Shown here in pieces: positions 11,613-22,199 of a stretch of 64,000 nt of DNA (positions are counted from its first letter, which is position 1; each line of letters starts with the position of its first letter). The notes below the pieces were generated by a model. It had not been told where the DNA came from. It worked only from the letters and a program-made list of their open reading frames with translations, and did no database searches. The DNA is from Gnetum montanum. Its lineage: Eukaryota; Streptophyta; Gnetopsida; Gnetales; Gnetaceae. The DNA is taken from assembly GCA_015680685.1 (NCBI GenBank), contig MNCI01028261.1, positions 315,085 through 379,084 on the forward strand. Reading direction: 5' to 3'. The position numbers were made by a program, and so were the translations under genes.

Positions 11613-11965
11613 ATTTAAAAAAGTGCATAGATATTATTAGCCAAGCAAGATTGCTAGGGCACTAGAGAACAAAAATTAAAGGATCCTTAATAGGAGAGGA
11701 CAAAAGGAGTCATATGACTTTCTCAATAAAATAAAATCTAGCATTTGACCATTTTTAAATAATTGTATTAAGAAAGAAGAAAAATTACATATAAGTCATT
11801 AGCTAAGCAAAATATATATATATACCTAGGGAACTAGGCAACAAAAAAAATATGATCCTTTTTGAGATGGAACAAAATGAATCTTATGAATTTCCAAATA
11901 AAATAGGATCTAGAGCTTAAATAAAAAATAAAATAGCAACCTAAAAACTTTACAACCATAAGCAT
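11613..11965 (+). repeat. Two diverged tandem copies of a 165-bp unit
   Basis: ATTAGCCAAGCAAGATTGCTAGGGCACTAG at about 11637 corresponds to ATTAGCTAAGCAA...CCTAGGGAACTAGG at about 11800. Both continue through a GGATCC-like phrase, then GGACAAAAGGAGTC versus GGAACAAAATGAATC, then AATAAAAT(A/C)(G/T)ATCTAG. The inner edge of the neighbouring hairpin (ATTAACCAAGCCCGACTACTGG at about 11230) resembles the start of the same unit. Confidence 0.6.
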
Positions 11966-14900
11966 AGACAAAATCTCACTAGAGAAACTCAAAATTGAAA
12001 CCAAAAAACCATCATCAAAGAAGTCATTCAAAAAATATCCATCAACATGATAGTTGTCACATTAGTTACACTTGACCATGGTCCTACACATTACAATATA
12101 GGCTATTATGAAGGGGTTCACAAGGTGTTGTTGGAGTTATGCTAAGAGATGTTACATGCAAGTGCCTAGAGTCAGTGAGACTAGCATTACCTATCATGGA
12201 TGAAAGGAGGGTGGGATCACCAATTACAATGGGAATGTGTAAGGACATTAGGAATGATAAGGAATTCTCATGAGAAAAGTACCAAAGGTACAATGACTAA
12301 TTCACTTATAGAAATTAAATTCCTAAGATTAAAATCTCCTCTATAGGTGGGAGAGAATAAAATAAAACCATAAAACTTGCAAAGCATGAATGTCAAAGCA
12401 TTAAAGTAACTTGAGCTCAAACCTTCTCCTACTTCCAAGTCCAAAAAATGTGGAGGAACTTGATACTTTATGATGAGATTAGAAGGCCTAAACTACTTAC
12501 TCTAGAACCAATTACAAGGTGTATCAAGTTAAAGTCCCATAAGATGAGCTAACTTCCAAAGGGGAAAAATTCCTGAGGAACCAAACTATTACTATGCAGC
12601 TTCAGGGATAATGTGTTATAGGTAGATATGTTTTTTTAGCTTTTAGGTAAGTTAAATTTATTGGGATAAATGTTCTAAAAATTATTACAAAATTTGTAAG
12701 ATGGATTTAAAATCCTTATCACATTTGCACTTCTTTTATATAGAACTTATAGTGTGTTAGGAATGTCTTCTTCTTAGTTATTATTTGTAACTTGTGTTGT
12801 GTTATGAAGCTAGACTTTAATACTTCACTAAGTTCTTAATGAACTTAGCACATTATTTATTGTACTTCATTAAGTTCCTCTTGAACTTAACTTTACAAAC
12901 TTCTCTTATACTTCACTAAGTCATAACTTACTTAACTTCACTATGCTTACATATTGTACCTCATAAGTCTTCTTTCATTCCATCTTAACGTTTTGGATGA
13001 CCTTTTCTTCTTATTTCAAAAACTGAACCATGCTAGATATGGTACAACTTGGATGTTCTCTTCATCTTTAAGAAACTAGATCTATCATTGTAATGATCTT
13101 TTATAACACTTATTAGTTTTATGAATGGAACTGAATGCTTCTTATTCATCTCAATGTTCATAATATGTAAAATGTTGAGGAATATAATAGTATGAATAGT
13201 ATTATGAACTTTATTATGTGAAGAGTACTTATTGTTCCAAGATTCCATTTCTTTCTAATGCTTATGCTTATTCCAATTTTTTTATTTCTCTACTTTTTCT
13301 GACTATACCAATTTCTTTTAGATCTAAAATTCACCTTTATATTTCAAAAACAATCATGACTATTCTTAGGATTTGTCATAGAATTTACAAAATAAATTTG
13401 TTACAAGTTTCTTTCCCTATTCTTCATATTGGTTACAAAACTCATTACTGGACTTAAGTTTCATTATAGAATCAATAGTGTTTAATGATCTCCTCATTAA
13501 TTAATGTGTTTAATACCATCATGGTAGTAATAATGTAAAGGCTATTGATCTAGGAGGTGTTGGAAGGACTAGAAAAGATAATCAAGATAAGGTCAGCAAC
13601 CCATGCACTACCTCATTCAAAAATCCTAACAATCCTTTATGTAATAGAAGAAATAGATGAGAAACCACTAACTACAATAGCTCTCTTTGAAGCATAGTAG
13701 CTAAAGAAGAGGATAAATAGCATATGTCCTCCTTAGTGCCTAGTCCAAGCTAGTAGAGAAGTTTGAAATAAAGCCCCAAAAGCTAAGTTCCCTTGCATCA
13801 AAATTAAAATAATTAATAAATTATTAAGTTATTCCCAAACTTCTTGAATAGCTAAACTTGAATAAGTTCCCTTCTTCACAATAGGAATGGAAATATCACA
13901 AATCATTGCTTGACATTTATCACTTTAGAACATTCATTACAAAAAATTATTATCCTACATAAAGAATTGCTAATGGCTAAAAGCAACAACTCTAAAGCTA
14001 TGTGGACCTTATAATATTTCACTAGAAAGGATTCAAATTCTAGATTTCTATGGCTTGGATGACCCAGGAAACATGGACATCCATGTAAAGGAAAACAATA
14101 TCCATCTTATCCTACTACCATGAAGGATAAGAGGATGATAAATTGATGAAGATATGCATGGAATATGAACTCATGCTTTATAGAGAAATGAATTGGGAAT
14201 GTCCTATGAATATTGTGAACATTACATCATCTTTCCGCATATTCTATTGCTTTAATAGCCACAAAAAATGAGAAGAGGATATGACCAACAGGAAAGATTT
14301 AGTGATTTCTTTCTATTCAAATGTGACATAGGACTTTGAGCCACCAAGCAGCCTCCTTTAAATGGATGGATTACATTCACTGTATGAGAGCCATGACTAA
14401 AAATCAACATCATAGAAGGACATGATGCTAAGTAAAAAAGAAGAAAAACCACCAATATACATGATGAGTGAACTAGAAATATTTCAAAAAGAATAATAAT
14501 TAAACAAATGCTTTAGTATCTCAGAATGTTGAAAAATGAATATACAGTTAGAGGCTAGATGATAGCCACAATGTTACATGTTATCAAAAGAGATCACAAC
14601 CTGAAGTTCAAACAAGCAACTAAAGAATGAACTTTTGGTTACATGAATGTTTTCAAAGCATAGTCCAACATTTAACATGTTCAAATGATTCATTGAAAAT
14701 AACCAAAATCTAATTATTTTCATGAACTTATCAGAAGAAAATTAAGTCATTTCCCCTAAGAAATTGAGTATGGATTTCACCATTAGAGGGCATCCAATAA
14801 ACGAAAAAGCTAATGGGGGATCAAACCATCTGTTACAAGGGAATGAAGAAGATAAGAACCTTAAAACTAATATGCTTGATGAGTAAAATATTTTATTATT

Positions 14901-15149
14901 GTAACCAATTAAGGATGATTGGGAAAAGATCTTCTAGAGAGGTGCAGGACTTGTAACCACTAAATAACAAAGTAATGTGAAGGTTACCTTCTCCAAATGA
15001 TCATGTACCTAAGGATTGAAGAAAAAATCAGCTCTACTTGAGTGATTTCCAAGTTGTAGAGGAGCACATGGAAGAAACATCAATAGATCCATATTTCTGA
15101 TAGTACACTAAATCCATTAAGGTCCAAACTTCAAAGGAAATTTTAGTAG
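11966..15149. other. AT-rich stretch with no recognisable gene
   Basis: I searched both strands by eye for domain motifs. The minus strand may hold the decayed 3' part of the LINE whose RT lies at 15.15-15.89 kb, but no zinc-finger or RNase H motif is readable. Small ORFs on both strands are unsupported. Confidence 0.4.
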
Positions 15150-15887
15150 CTAAAATATTTTCTTGATCATTCATAGATTAAATTTTAAACCTCCAAACAA
15201 GTATATGTTAGATAATCAACTCTTAGTAAATAAAGTAGAAATAATTTTTTCCTTTCATATAGTGCCATATAAAGATATAAATACTTTTATCAATCTTATC
15301 AAGTATTCTTTCATGAGGCATGACAAATAAGAGAACATAAATTGAAATGCTTGAGTATTGATTTAACTAGTATGAACTTTCTAGTAACAAAAGGAGAAGT
15401 CCTCTTCAATAAGTAAGCTTCTAATGTACCTTGTCTAGCAAAAGCTTTCCCATAGATGCCTTAAGAAGTTTGAACAAAGTAATTATTCTAAATAGATAAA
15501 AATTCCCAATAAAAAATTAAAAATGTTTGGTAATATATTAATATCTAGTGGAAGACTAATTAAATTCTAGGTAAGTTGACTTCTACTAGTTGATAATTAA
15601 CTTGATACATTTGATAAAGAGATTCAATACCTTGAAAAACTTATGAGCCTTCTCTAGAAAGGCTTTGAAGAAGATGAGGGTCAATTTACATAATAGAGAT
15701 ATCTTTTCCATCATCCCCTTCTAGAAGAAAGATTGTCTCATGTCATACAGATCCATACAACATGAAAATTTATCAATAAGAAAAGAAAAGAGAAATAAGG
15801 ACAAATATCCTTTTGCTATAGTTACTATGATGGAATAAAAGGCTTTTAAATGCCAACACCAACCTAAACATCTAATTCCTCATTAGA
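15150..15887 (-). pseudogene. LINE reverse transcriptase fragment
   Basis: Read on the minus strand from 15887 downwards, with frame changes, the conceptual protein matches the C-terminal half of plant L1-type RT in order. There is a G-x-LSLFLFS segment (family GDPLSPFLF), then HETIFLLEGDD (decayed ADDT block), then a KAHKFF...LIINW.KS segment (family GLKINW.KS). Next come a block ending LLFVMPHERILDKIDK (family LFVMPK...KID/EK) and IFIWH (family FLWH). The N-terminal part of RT is missing at 15887, exactly where the 13.2-kb gypsy element is inserted. Many stops and frameshifts make it a dead copy. The call rests on motif order alone. Confidence 0.6.
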
Positions 15888-15892
15888 AGTAT
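15888..15892. repeat. Target site duplication AGTAT (left)
   Basis: AGTAT directly precedes the TGTTGG start of the left LTR and is repeated directly after the CCAACA end of the right LTR at 29106-29110. A 5-bp duplication is typical of Ty3/gypsy integration. Confidence 0.92.
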
Positions 15893-16167
15893 TGTTGGCA
15901 CATTTGGCCATTCCATGGAACAGTTGGAATATTTTATTAAAAATTGGAACAATCTATGGTTGTAAATTTAGAGTAAAGTTACAACTTTAGTGTTGTGGGT
16001 TGATGGGTGTTTTTGGAGAAGTAATCTATTGGTAAAGAATTTTGATGTTGAGGCATTCTTGGAATATGAAATTAAAGTGCCAAATTATTCTTTTATTGGA
16101 GATTGGAGGATAGTACAATAGCAAACAAAGAATTAGATTATTTACCTAAAAAATAATACTTCCTATT

Positions 16168-16410
16168 AATGTTCTTTCTAAGAAACCCCAAACCACTGTT
16201 TATGTTAGAAAAATAGCCATCGCCATGGATAACAGATTTTTATGTTCTATGCTTAAGCTTTATGGTCCAGTTAAGACTTGGAAGCATGTAGAAGATCCAA
16301 TGAATGGATTTCCAATAGGTTTTGGATTTGGTGGATTTAAAGTAACGAAGGATCATCTTCTTATTAAATTTCTTGGCAATGACACTTTCGGTTGGTGTGA
16401 AAAATCTTGA
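16168..16410 (+). pseudogene. Captured RNA-recognition motif, RBM25-like (copy in 5' LTR)
   Basis: The frame gives KKPQTTVYVRKIA, then FLCSMLKLYGPVKTWK, then IGFGFGGF. This is the layout of a single RRM: RNP2 as VYVRKI (16204-16221) and RNP1 as IGFGFGGF (16315-16338). The K-P-x-T-T-V-Y-V-x-K-I-A start and the L-x-G-P-V-K-x-W-K segment are those of the RRM of RBM25, a conserved nuclear U1-associated splicing regulator. The domain is about 75 residues, close to full length, and shows no intron. It ends at a TGA (16408), but the same frame continues through a second stop (16423) into the oxidoreductase fragment. This is a captured piece and not a gene with its own promoter. Confidence 0.8.
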
Positions 16411-16437
16411 CTAAGAGCTGGATAATCAGAACTGGAT

Positions 16438-17075
16438 GCCATGATTTTTGGGGCATTGGGCTTCACCGGCAAATAAGTTGTTCGGTACTTGCTCGGAGCA
16501 GTTCCCGTGCATCAGTCAGACCTGCGAATCGGTGTCGCTAGACGCAACCGTAGCCGACTCATCAACGTCATACACTGGGCCTCCCCTCCTTCACTGTCGA
16601 TCACGATTTCGATTCTGGAGGCTAATGTCTTAGACTCAAATTCGCTATAGCAACTGTGCACGTGCACCTGCCTCATGCTTGCCTGCGTGATCCCGTTCTG
16701 CCTCTACGGCAAACCCATCGTCAATGCCTACGTTGTTTTCGGCGTCGATTACCTCAACATCACCGGCAAGCCTGAGTTCATGGAGAGCATGGAGGTTCTT
16801 TTCCACAACCGAGCTGTGGAGAGCAGGTTTTTGGCTGTGAGTGTGTGCAGGTTCGATTCCATTCCTACCGAGATGAGACTATTCCATTACATGCGGCAGT
16901 GGGAGGCACTAGCGGTGCCCAACAATGTGACTGCGTATGCGGAGCTGATTTCTGAGAAGAGGGTTGTGAGTAATCTTGGTACTTATGAGTTTGCTGTACT
17001 TGGTGTTGCTCATGATGATGAGCTTCAGAAGTTCAGACGCTCTAGACCTAGGCTAGCCAAGCCCAACAAAAATTG
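16438..17075 (+). pseudogene. Captured saccharopine dehydrogenase-like oxidoreductase fragment (copy in 5' LTR)
   Basis: The frame is collinear with the N-terminal 200 or so residues of the SCCPDH-like family (Arabidopsis At5g39410 type). Landmarks in order: the Rossmann NAD(P)-binding turn as MIFGALGFTGK (16441), a PF.LYG segment (16693), the DYL.I.GKPEFME segment (about 16750), a FDSIP segment (16854), a SEKRVVSNLGTYE segment (about 16955) and a final RRSRPR segment. Known family members contain this block near their N terminus. The C-terminal half is absent. Nonsense codons are at 16474 and 16648. No intron is seen, which suggests capture from RNA. The segment is far GC-richer than the surrounding LTR. 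Confidence 0.88.
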
Positions 17076-17230
17076 AAGAACAAAACGAAGAAGAAAGGGA
17101 TATACAATCCCAGTACTCCCAACTCTGTTATCCACAAAACAACCCTGATGTTGATTCGAATTTCAAATCATTAACAGTGGTAGCAAGATGAAGATAAAAT
17201 CAACATGTTACCTCCTTCGGTTGAAAGAAA

Positions 17231-17328
17231 CCTGATGCCACTACTGATACCTGCTGGTTCGATGGTGCTGTTGAAAAAACCCGATGCCACTGGCGATGCC
17301 TGTTGGTTCGATGGTGCTGTTGAAACAA
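17231..17328. repeat. 49-bp direct duplication in the LTR
   Basis: CCTGATGCCACT at 17231 recurs as CCCGATGCCACT at 17280, each followed by a GATGCCTG(C/T)TGGTTCGATGG phrase. On the minus strand it encodes a repeated NSTIEP.GI.SGI peptide. The block is GC-richer than the LTR average, so it could be another captured piece, but I do not recognise it. Confidence 0.75.
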
Positions 17329-17870
17329 ATGGACATGACATTATTCCAGATGTCAAATGCAAGAAAAATATAAGATAGAACCATCGTAACCTCTGCATCC
17401 ATGATGCCCTGAATTTCAGCTATTTTAAGAAAGGTCCCGTTAACTATAACTTTGAAAATTAAATTAAAATGAATTAATTTAGGTATGCATGGTGTAAGAT
17501 ATATATATGACATTGAGAAAAGGGAAAAAGATATTTTTAGGATTTTTAGGATATTTATATTTTATTACTTTCACAAGGATTACTAAGGACATGACATTTA
17601 GTATTTAAAATTCTAAATAAAATACTTAATTAAATTAAATTGGGGATTTTGGTTTTATTTTAATAAATAAATAAAATATTATAGGCTATTATTTACAAAA
17701 GCAATATTTGTAATATTTACAAATATTAGTGTTAGCATAAATTCCTCCTAACTTTATGTATAACTTCCTAACTACATAACTTCCTCCTAATTAGATGGGT
17801 AAGTTGTAACCTCCTCACTTGGGAGAAAAGTTAGCTAGGATATTTTGGAATGTAACTACCTTATGAACCT

Positions 17871-17880
17871 TATAAAAAGG
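17871..17880 (+). promoter_or_regulatory. LTR TATA box (5' LTR)
   Basis: TATAAAAAGG sits about 1.27 kb before the LTR 3' end, downstream of the captured gene segment. If used, transcription would start near 17900, so the captured segment lies in U3. It would be transcribed only at the 3' end of the element RNA, from the other LTR. Confidence 0.6.
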
Positions 17881-19154
17881 CTTTAGGGGTAAGAAGGAAA
17901 AGGGGGGACACTTTGGGGATCATCATACTTTTGAGGAGACGTTTTGAAGGCTACTAGCTAGCACTTGGGCTCTCACTTTGAGACACACTTTGTGTCTTGG
18001 GAGAAGATCATTGTAAAGAAGAAAGTGTGAAATATTGCTTGTAAGATGACTTGCTAAAGAAAAGATTTCAACCTCTTTGTCATGGTCCTATGAGTTATGT
18101 TTTTTATTTTTTATTTTGTTTAAATTGTTTAGCTAGTGGTTTAGATAGTATCATCCTTGGCAAGTAATTTTGGGATTTCTAGATTGTTGTTATTGTTCTT
18201 GTTGCACGATTGAAAGTTTTCTATTAAAATTTTTCCATAGAAGCGCTTGTGTTTAAAAGCCTTAAGAGCATTTTGGTAAGTAATTTTTATTGTGAAACGT
18301 GTAAGAATTGCTATTGGGATTGTTGTAAGAGAGCCTTTGCTTGTAGTCATGCCATTGAACAATTCAGTAGTCAAGAGGGTTCAGAAAATCTTTGGTATTT
18401 TGATGGGACCAGAATAGCTTCATTTTATCTTTAAAGTGAATCTCCATGGTATTTCAATCAGAAATTGTCAAGTCTTTTGAAAGTTCTATTGAATGCAATT
18501 GTTGACGTCCATTATCTAGCCAAAATGGAGTCTCGTACATGATAGTTTACGTAGCAATTTTTTGGTAGCATAGTAGGATTGTCTTGAAGAAACTGCTTAT
18601 TTGAGCCTTGGAAGTTCAAACAATTCATAGTTATTGAATTTGGGATAGCTTTATTGCGAAGTGTTTACTCATGTCATTTTATCTTGTTTAAATATTTGAG
18701 GTCCACACAAATCTGCTTTCTTTTCTATCTATTTCCATCGAATCTTGCCCTATTTCTAGTTTTCTTGTGGAACTATCTTTCTCTAGGGAAAATTAGAAGT
18801 AGATTCATGGAGTTGTGCTCAAATGTTTTTATAAAATTTTATTTGTTACAAGTAGGTATTATAAGGACCGCATAGACTAGGCAATTGAACAAAATAGGAA
18901 CTCTCAACAACTCACAGTACTTGGCAAAGTTGGTTGAATCTCTTTAAAGTAAGTTATTCATAGTTTACAGACAACACAATCATTTCATTTTTCACACCCA
19001 CATGCCACAACAACACACACACATACTCACATTAACTACTGAGTCTATTTGGAGGTATCTGGGCCTTGGTGTTGCCAGAGATCAGCAAGCACCTAAATCC
19101 TGTTCGAGGACACTCGTTAGTGGTCACGTCCCAAACGGTCGCCAACAGTTCTTT

Positions 19155-19171
19155 TGGTGCTAGAAGGAGGG
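19155..19171 (+). promoter_or_regulatory. Candidate primer-binding site
   Basis: TGGTGCTAGAAGGAGGG starts 8 bp after the CCAACA end of the 5' LTR, the usual place for a tRNA primer site. It begins TGGTGC, plausibly TGGCGC before decay. I cannot name the tRNA. Confidence 0.55.
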
Positions 19172-19272
19172 CTGAAAATTTAGCCTCTAGGTTCATAAGC
19201 CTTATAATTTTAGCATATCAACAATTTTTTGTTATTATAAAGACTTAAGAAATTAGATACTATTTTCGGTTC

Positions 19273-20763
19273 ATGACCAAGAAGATTGATAGTTTGGAAA
19301 ATTTACAAGTTTCAAAAGATATTCTATAGTCTAAGACTGATTCTTTATCAGAAGAAGAACAAAAGAAAGATTTTGAATTGGGAATAAGTAGTGGAGTGAA
19401 AACTAGAAGATCAAGAAGATCACCCATTATATCTGGTTTATCGATTCGTAAGAGAAGATCTAGAAAGTCTAAGAGTTCAACATTCCAAAGGAATAGGATG
19501 GCAAATCCTTGGCAAGGAGTTACACCATTAGGATTTCAAAACTACAATAATATTCCTAAGGTAGTTTACAAATATTTTCCTGATCCTTTCATTCTTAGAA
19601 AAGCTTATTTAGCTGAACAATATATTCACATGTTTGAGTTAGCTTTAGCTCATGCAAATATTCAACATCAAGATAAAGCTTGTAGGTTGTTTGTATCAAA
19701 TCTAAAGGATATGGCTCAAATTTGGTATTCGAACTTACCAAATAATAGTATTACAAGTTGGGATGACATGAAGAATCTTTTCTTAGCCCAGTTTGGTAAT
19801 CAGTTAGATCAACAACAACTATATTGTGGGCTAGTACAAGCTAAGCAAGGAGTTAAAGAGTCAATTAGAGATTTTAACATCAAGTTTCAATGAATTTGTG
19901 GACTCTTTCAAAGGCAATATAGACCATCAGAAGAAATGCTTAAAGAAACTTATCTTAAGGTTGTCAACCCCAACATTTCAATTTGGTTAAGGAGAACTCC
20001 AAAATTAACTACACTAAATGACTACTTTAGTGAAGCTATACAGTTAGAAAAATAGTTGAACTTGAATCCTGAAGAAAATATTGCGATTCAAAAAAGAGAA
20101 GAAAGAGTTATGATTCCTATGCAAGATTTTTCTCAAATTAAAGCTTTACCTGGTCCATCTCATGTTAAGATAGAATAAGAACATGAAAGAGTAGAATCTG
20201 AAAAAGGACAATTAATGAAAGATATGTCTAACAAAATAGTAAAGCTTGAAAAAGCTTTGGCAAGAGTTAATATCAAGGAAGAAAGGAAAAGTAGAAAGCA
20301 TAAACATCAAGACACTAAGTTAGTAGAAGATGAGAATGAAAGTGACCTTATTATGTCCAAGTTTCTTGATATTGAATCTGAAAATGAGTTATCTAGTGTT
20401 CATTATGCAAGTAAATCTTCTAGCAATGGATCTAGCGATACTTCTTCTCAATCAAGTTCTGAAGAAGATATGTCATCAGATGAAGAATGCAATAAAAATG
20501 AGGAAAATGGATATAGTCTTTGATCAAAGGGAAGATCAACTAGTTCTAGACCCCCAAATGTTATGGTTGATCCATCTACTAAGAGAAAAGCTTTTGAGCC
20601 AAATAGAAGAGATAAGGATAAAGGTAAAGACAATCAAGCAAAGCAAAGCACTCCAAATCAGTCTTTCAATAAATGGATAAAGAGATCAAGCTTTATTGGT
20701 GATGGAGAGTATGATTTGATTGAGGACCTTAAACATGTCAAGGCCAATATTAGCCTCTATTAG
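19273..20763 (+). pseudogene. Ty3/gypsy gag
   Basis: The frame begins at ATG 19273 (MTKKIDSLEN) and stays in one phase to 20763 with nonsense codons near 19327, 19891, 20053, 20176 and 20521. An Arg/Ser-rich segment (19400-19500) precedes a retrotransposon gag core containing the conserved pattern ACRLFVSNLKDMAQIWY...W..M...F...F (about 19678-19800), the capsid-like Retrotrans_gag fold. The C-terminal part is Lys/Glu/Ser-rich with an acidic serine run near 20400-20500. No CCHC zinc knuckle is readable, which is unusual but occurs in Tat-type gags. It would form the virus-like particle. Confidence 0.85.
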
Positions 20764-20847
20764 TTTCTTCAAATAGGAGATTAGTAAAGAAAGGCTTTAG
20801 AGTTTATTAATGGTAAAAGGAGAGTTAGAGAATTAGAGTTAAGTTAT

Positions 20848-21465
20848 GTGTCTAATAATGATGAGAAGTTAAAGAACTCGTATGATAAGGAAGCTCCTCC
20901 TTTTCTTTTGACAATGAAATTAAAGGATAAATACTTACAAAATTGTTTGGTTGATTCTAGCGCTACATCTACTATAATTCCATTGTCTATATGTAAGAAA
21001 CTTGGTTTGATCCCTGAAACATCAAATAGAAAGATTGTTCAAGTGGATAAAAGTAGAGTGAAGATTGTGGGTCAATTACCAAATGTCCTATTGGAAATTG
21101 CTTCTAAACCCTGCGTCAGAAGTAGAGTAACTATTCAAGTGGTAGATATACCAGATTCACATAGTCTCTTATTGAGTAGAAGTTGGAGCAAAAATTTCTC
21201 AGGTTACATATCAATAGATTATTCTCACATGTGGTTACCTTGGAAAGGAGAACCAAATCAGATATACATCTGTAGCGAACCTTTGATGATTGATAACATT
21301 ACTTCAAATGGAAAAAATAAGATGGTTGAAAAAGGAGATGTTGAAAAAAACTTGGTACACTCCAAGAAAGTTATAGTCCTAAAAAAGAACAATCAAAGCA
21401 AGAGGATAAATGGGAGTTATACTTTGATGGTTTATGTAATTCAAAAGGTGCAGGAGTTGGTATAG
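20848..21465 (+). pseudogene. Retropepsin-like aspartic protease
   Basis: It lies in the same phase as gag. The active-site block reads LVDSSATSTIIPLSICKKLGL (from about 20947), matching the family D-S/T-G-A motif with the Gly replaced by Ser. The Asp is kept. A downstream hydrophobic segment ending in SLLLSRSW (about 21160) fits the flap-distal I-L-G-R-x-W block of plant gypsy proteases with the Gly changed to Ser. This domain would process gag-pol. The phase ends at TAG 21463, while the following RNase H module is in the -1 phase. Confidence 0.85.
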
Positions 21466-21822
21466 TTATATTAAAGAATGATTCACCTAAAATTCTTAAA
21501 GCAATTCATCTATCTTTCCCTTGTACTAACAACAAGGCTGAGTATGAAGCTTTATGTAGTGGTATGAGAATAGCTCTAGACAAAAAGATCAGAGTGATCA
21601 CTATAAAAGGAGACTCAAGATTAGTTTGTGAACAGGTAAAAGGTAATTATGTAGTAAAGAGCTCATTCTTAAGACCTTATAAGCAACATTCTTGTAAGAT
21701 GTTAGATCAATTTCAACATTGCCAAATAGAGCATATAAATAGAGTGGAGAATCTTATAGCAAATGAATTGGCAAAGGCTGCTTCAACATTGGATATGCGA
21801 AAGTTACAAAGATGTAATGGTT
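21393..21822 (+). pseudogene. RNase H module located between protease and RT
   Basis: The block WELYFDGLCNSKGAGVG (from 21411) carries the first catalytic Asp. NNKAEYEAL (about 21529) carries the Glu, and KGDSRLVCEQVKG (about 21607) carries the second Asp. The final NELAKAA block (about 21760) has Asn where family members often have the last Asp. This signature (YFDG, AEYEAL, GDS) is that of the plant/archaeal-type RNase H acquired as a second RNase H by Tat-group elements. It is encoded in the -1 phase relative to the flanking protease and RT, with phase changes near 21390 and 21810. Confidence 0.85.
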
Positions 21823-22199
21823 GAAGAAGAACATCAGTCATCAGTACCAGATAATATAAGACATTTACAAGTATTTGAAGATGATGATCAAGTACTAAGA
21901 TTTAAGAAAAATAAACAAGAATTTGAAGTTCAAGTGATACTTGAAACATCATCAAATTCCAAGGCTAATTTCATTCCAAAAAGGATGATCGACTTGGAAC
22001 ATGAGTTTAAGAAAAATTTACTTACTGGAAAAGATTTACAAAACCCAGATAATCAAGCTTTTGAGGTAGTGAATTTTTTATTAGACAAGATGCCAAAGAT
22101 GTTGAATGTTACAAAGGAAAGAGATTCAAATTTCAAGCAAAACTTGTTGACGTGTCTAAGAGATAATTTGGACAATTTTGCTTGGTCTTATGATGACCT

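Larger units (their letters stand above)
15893..19147 (+). repeat. 5' LTR of the 13.2-kb gypsy element
   Basis: This 3255-bp direct repeat of 25849-29105 begins TGTTGG and ends CCAACA. U3 runs to about 17900 and carries the captured host-gene segment (16168-17075) and a 49-bp duplication. A TATA box lies at 17871. R and U5 fill the last 1.2 kb, where an ACAACACACACACATAC microsatellite sits near 19010. Apart from the captured segment no gene is present. Short ORFs at 17171-17513, 18141-18434 and 18654-18875 are treated as chance. Confidence 0.93.

Noticed and set aside
20330-20680. 116-codon ORF overlapping gag
   Set aside because: A +1 shadow of the gag C-terminal region. The gag phase is continuous with upstream and downstream homology.
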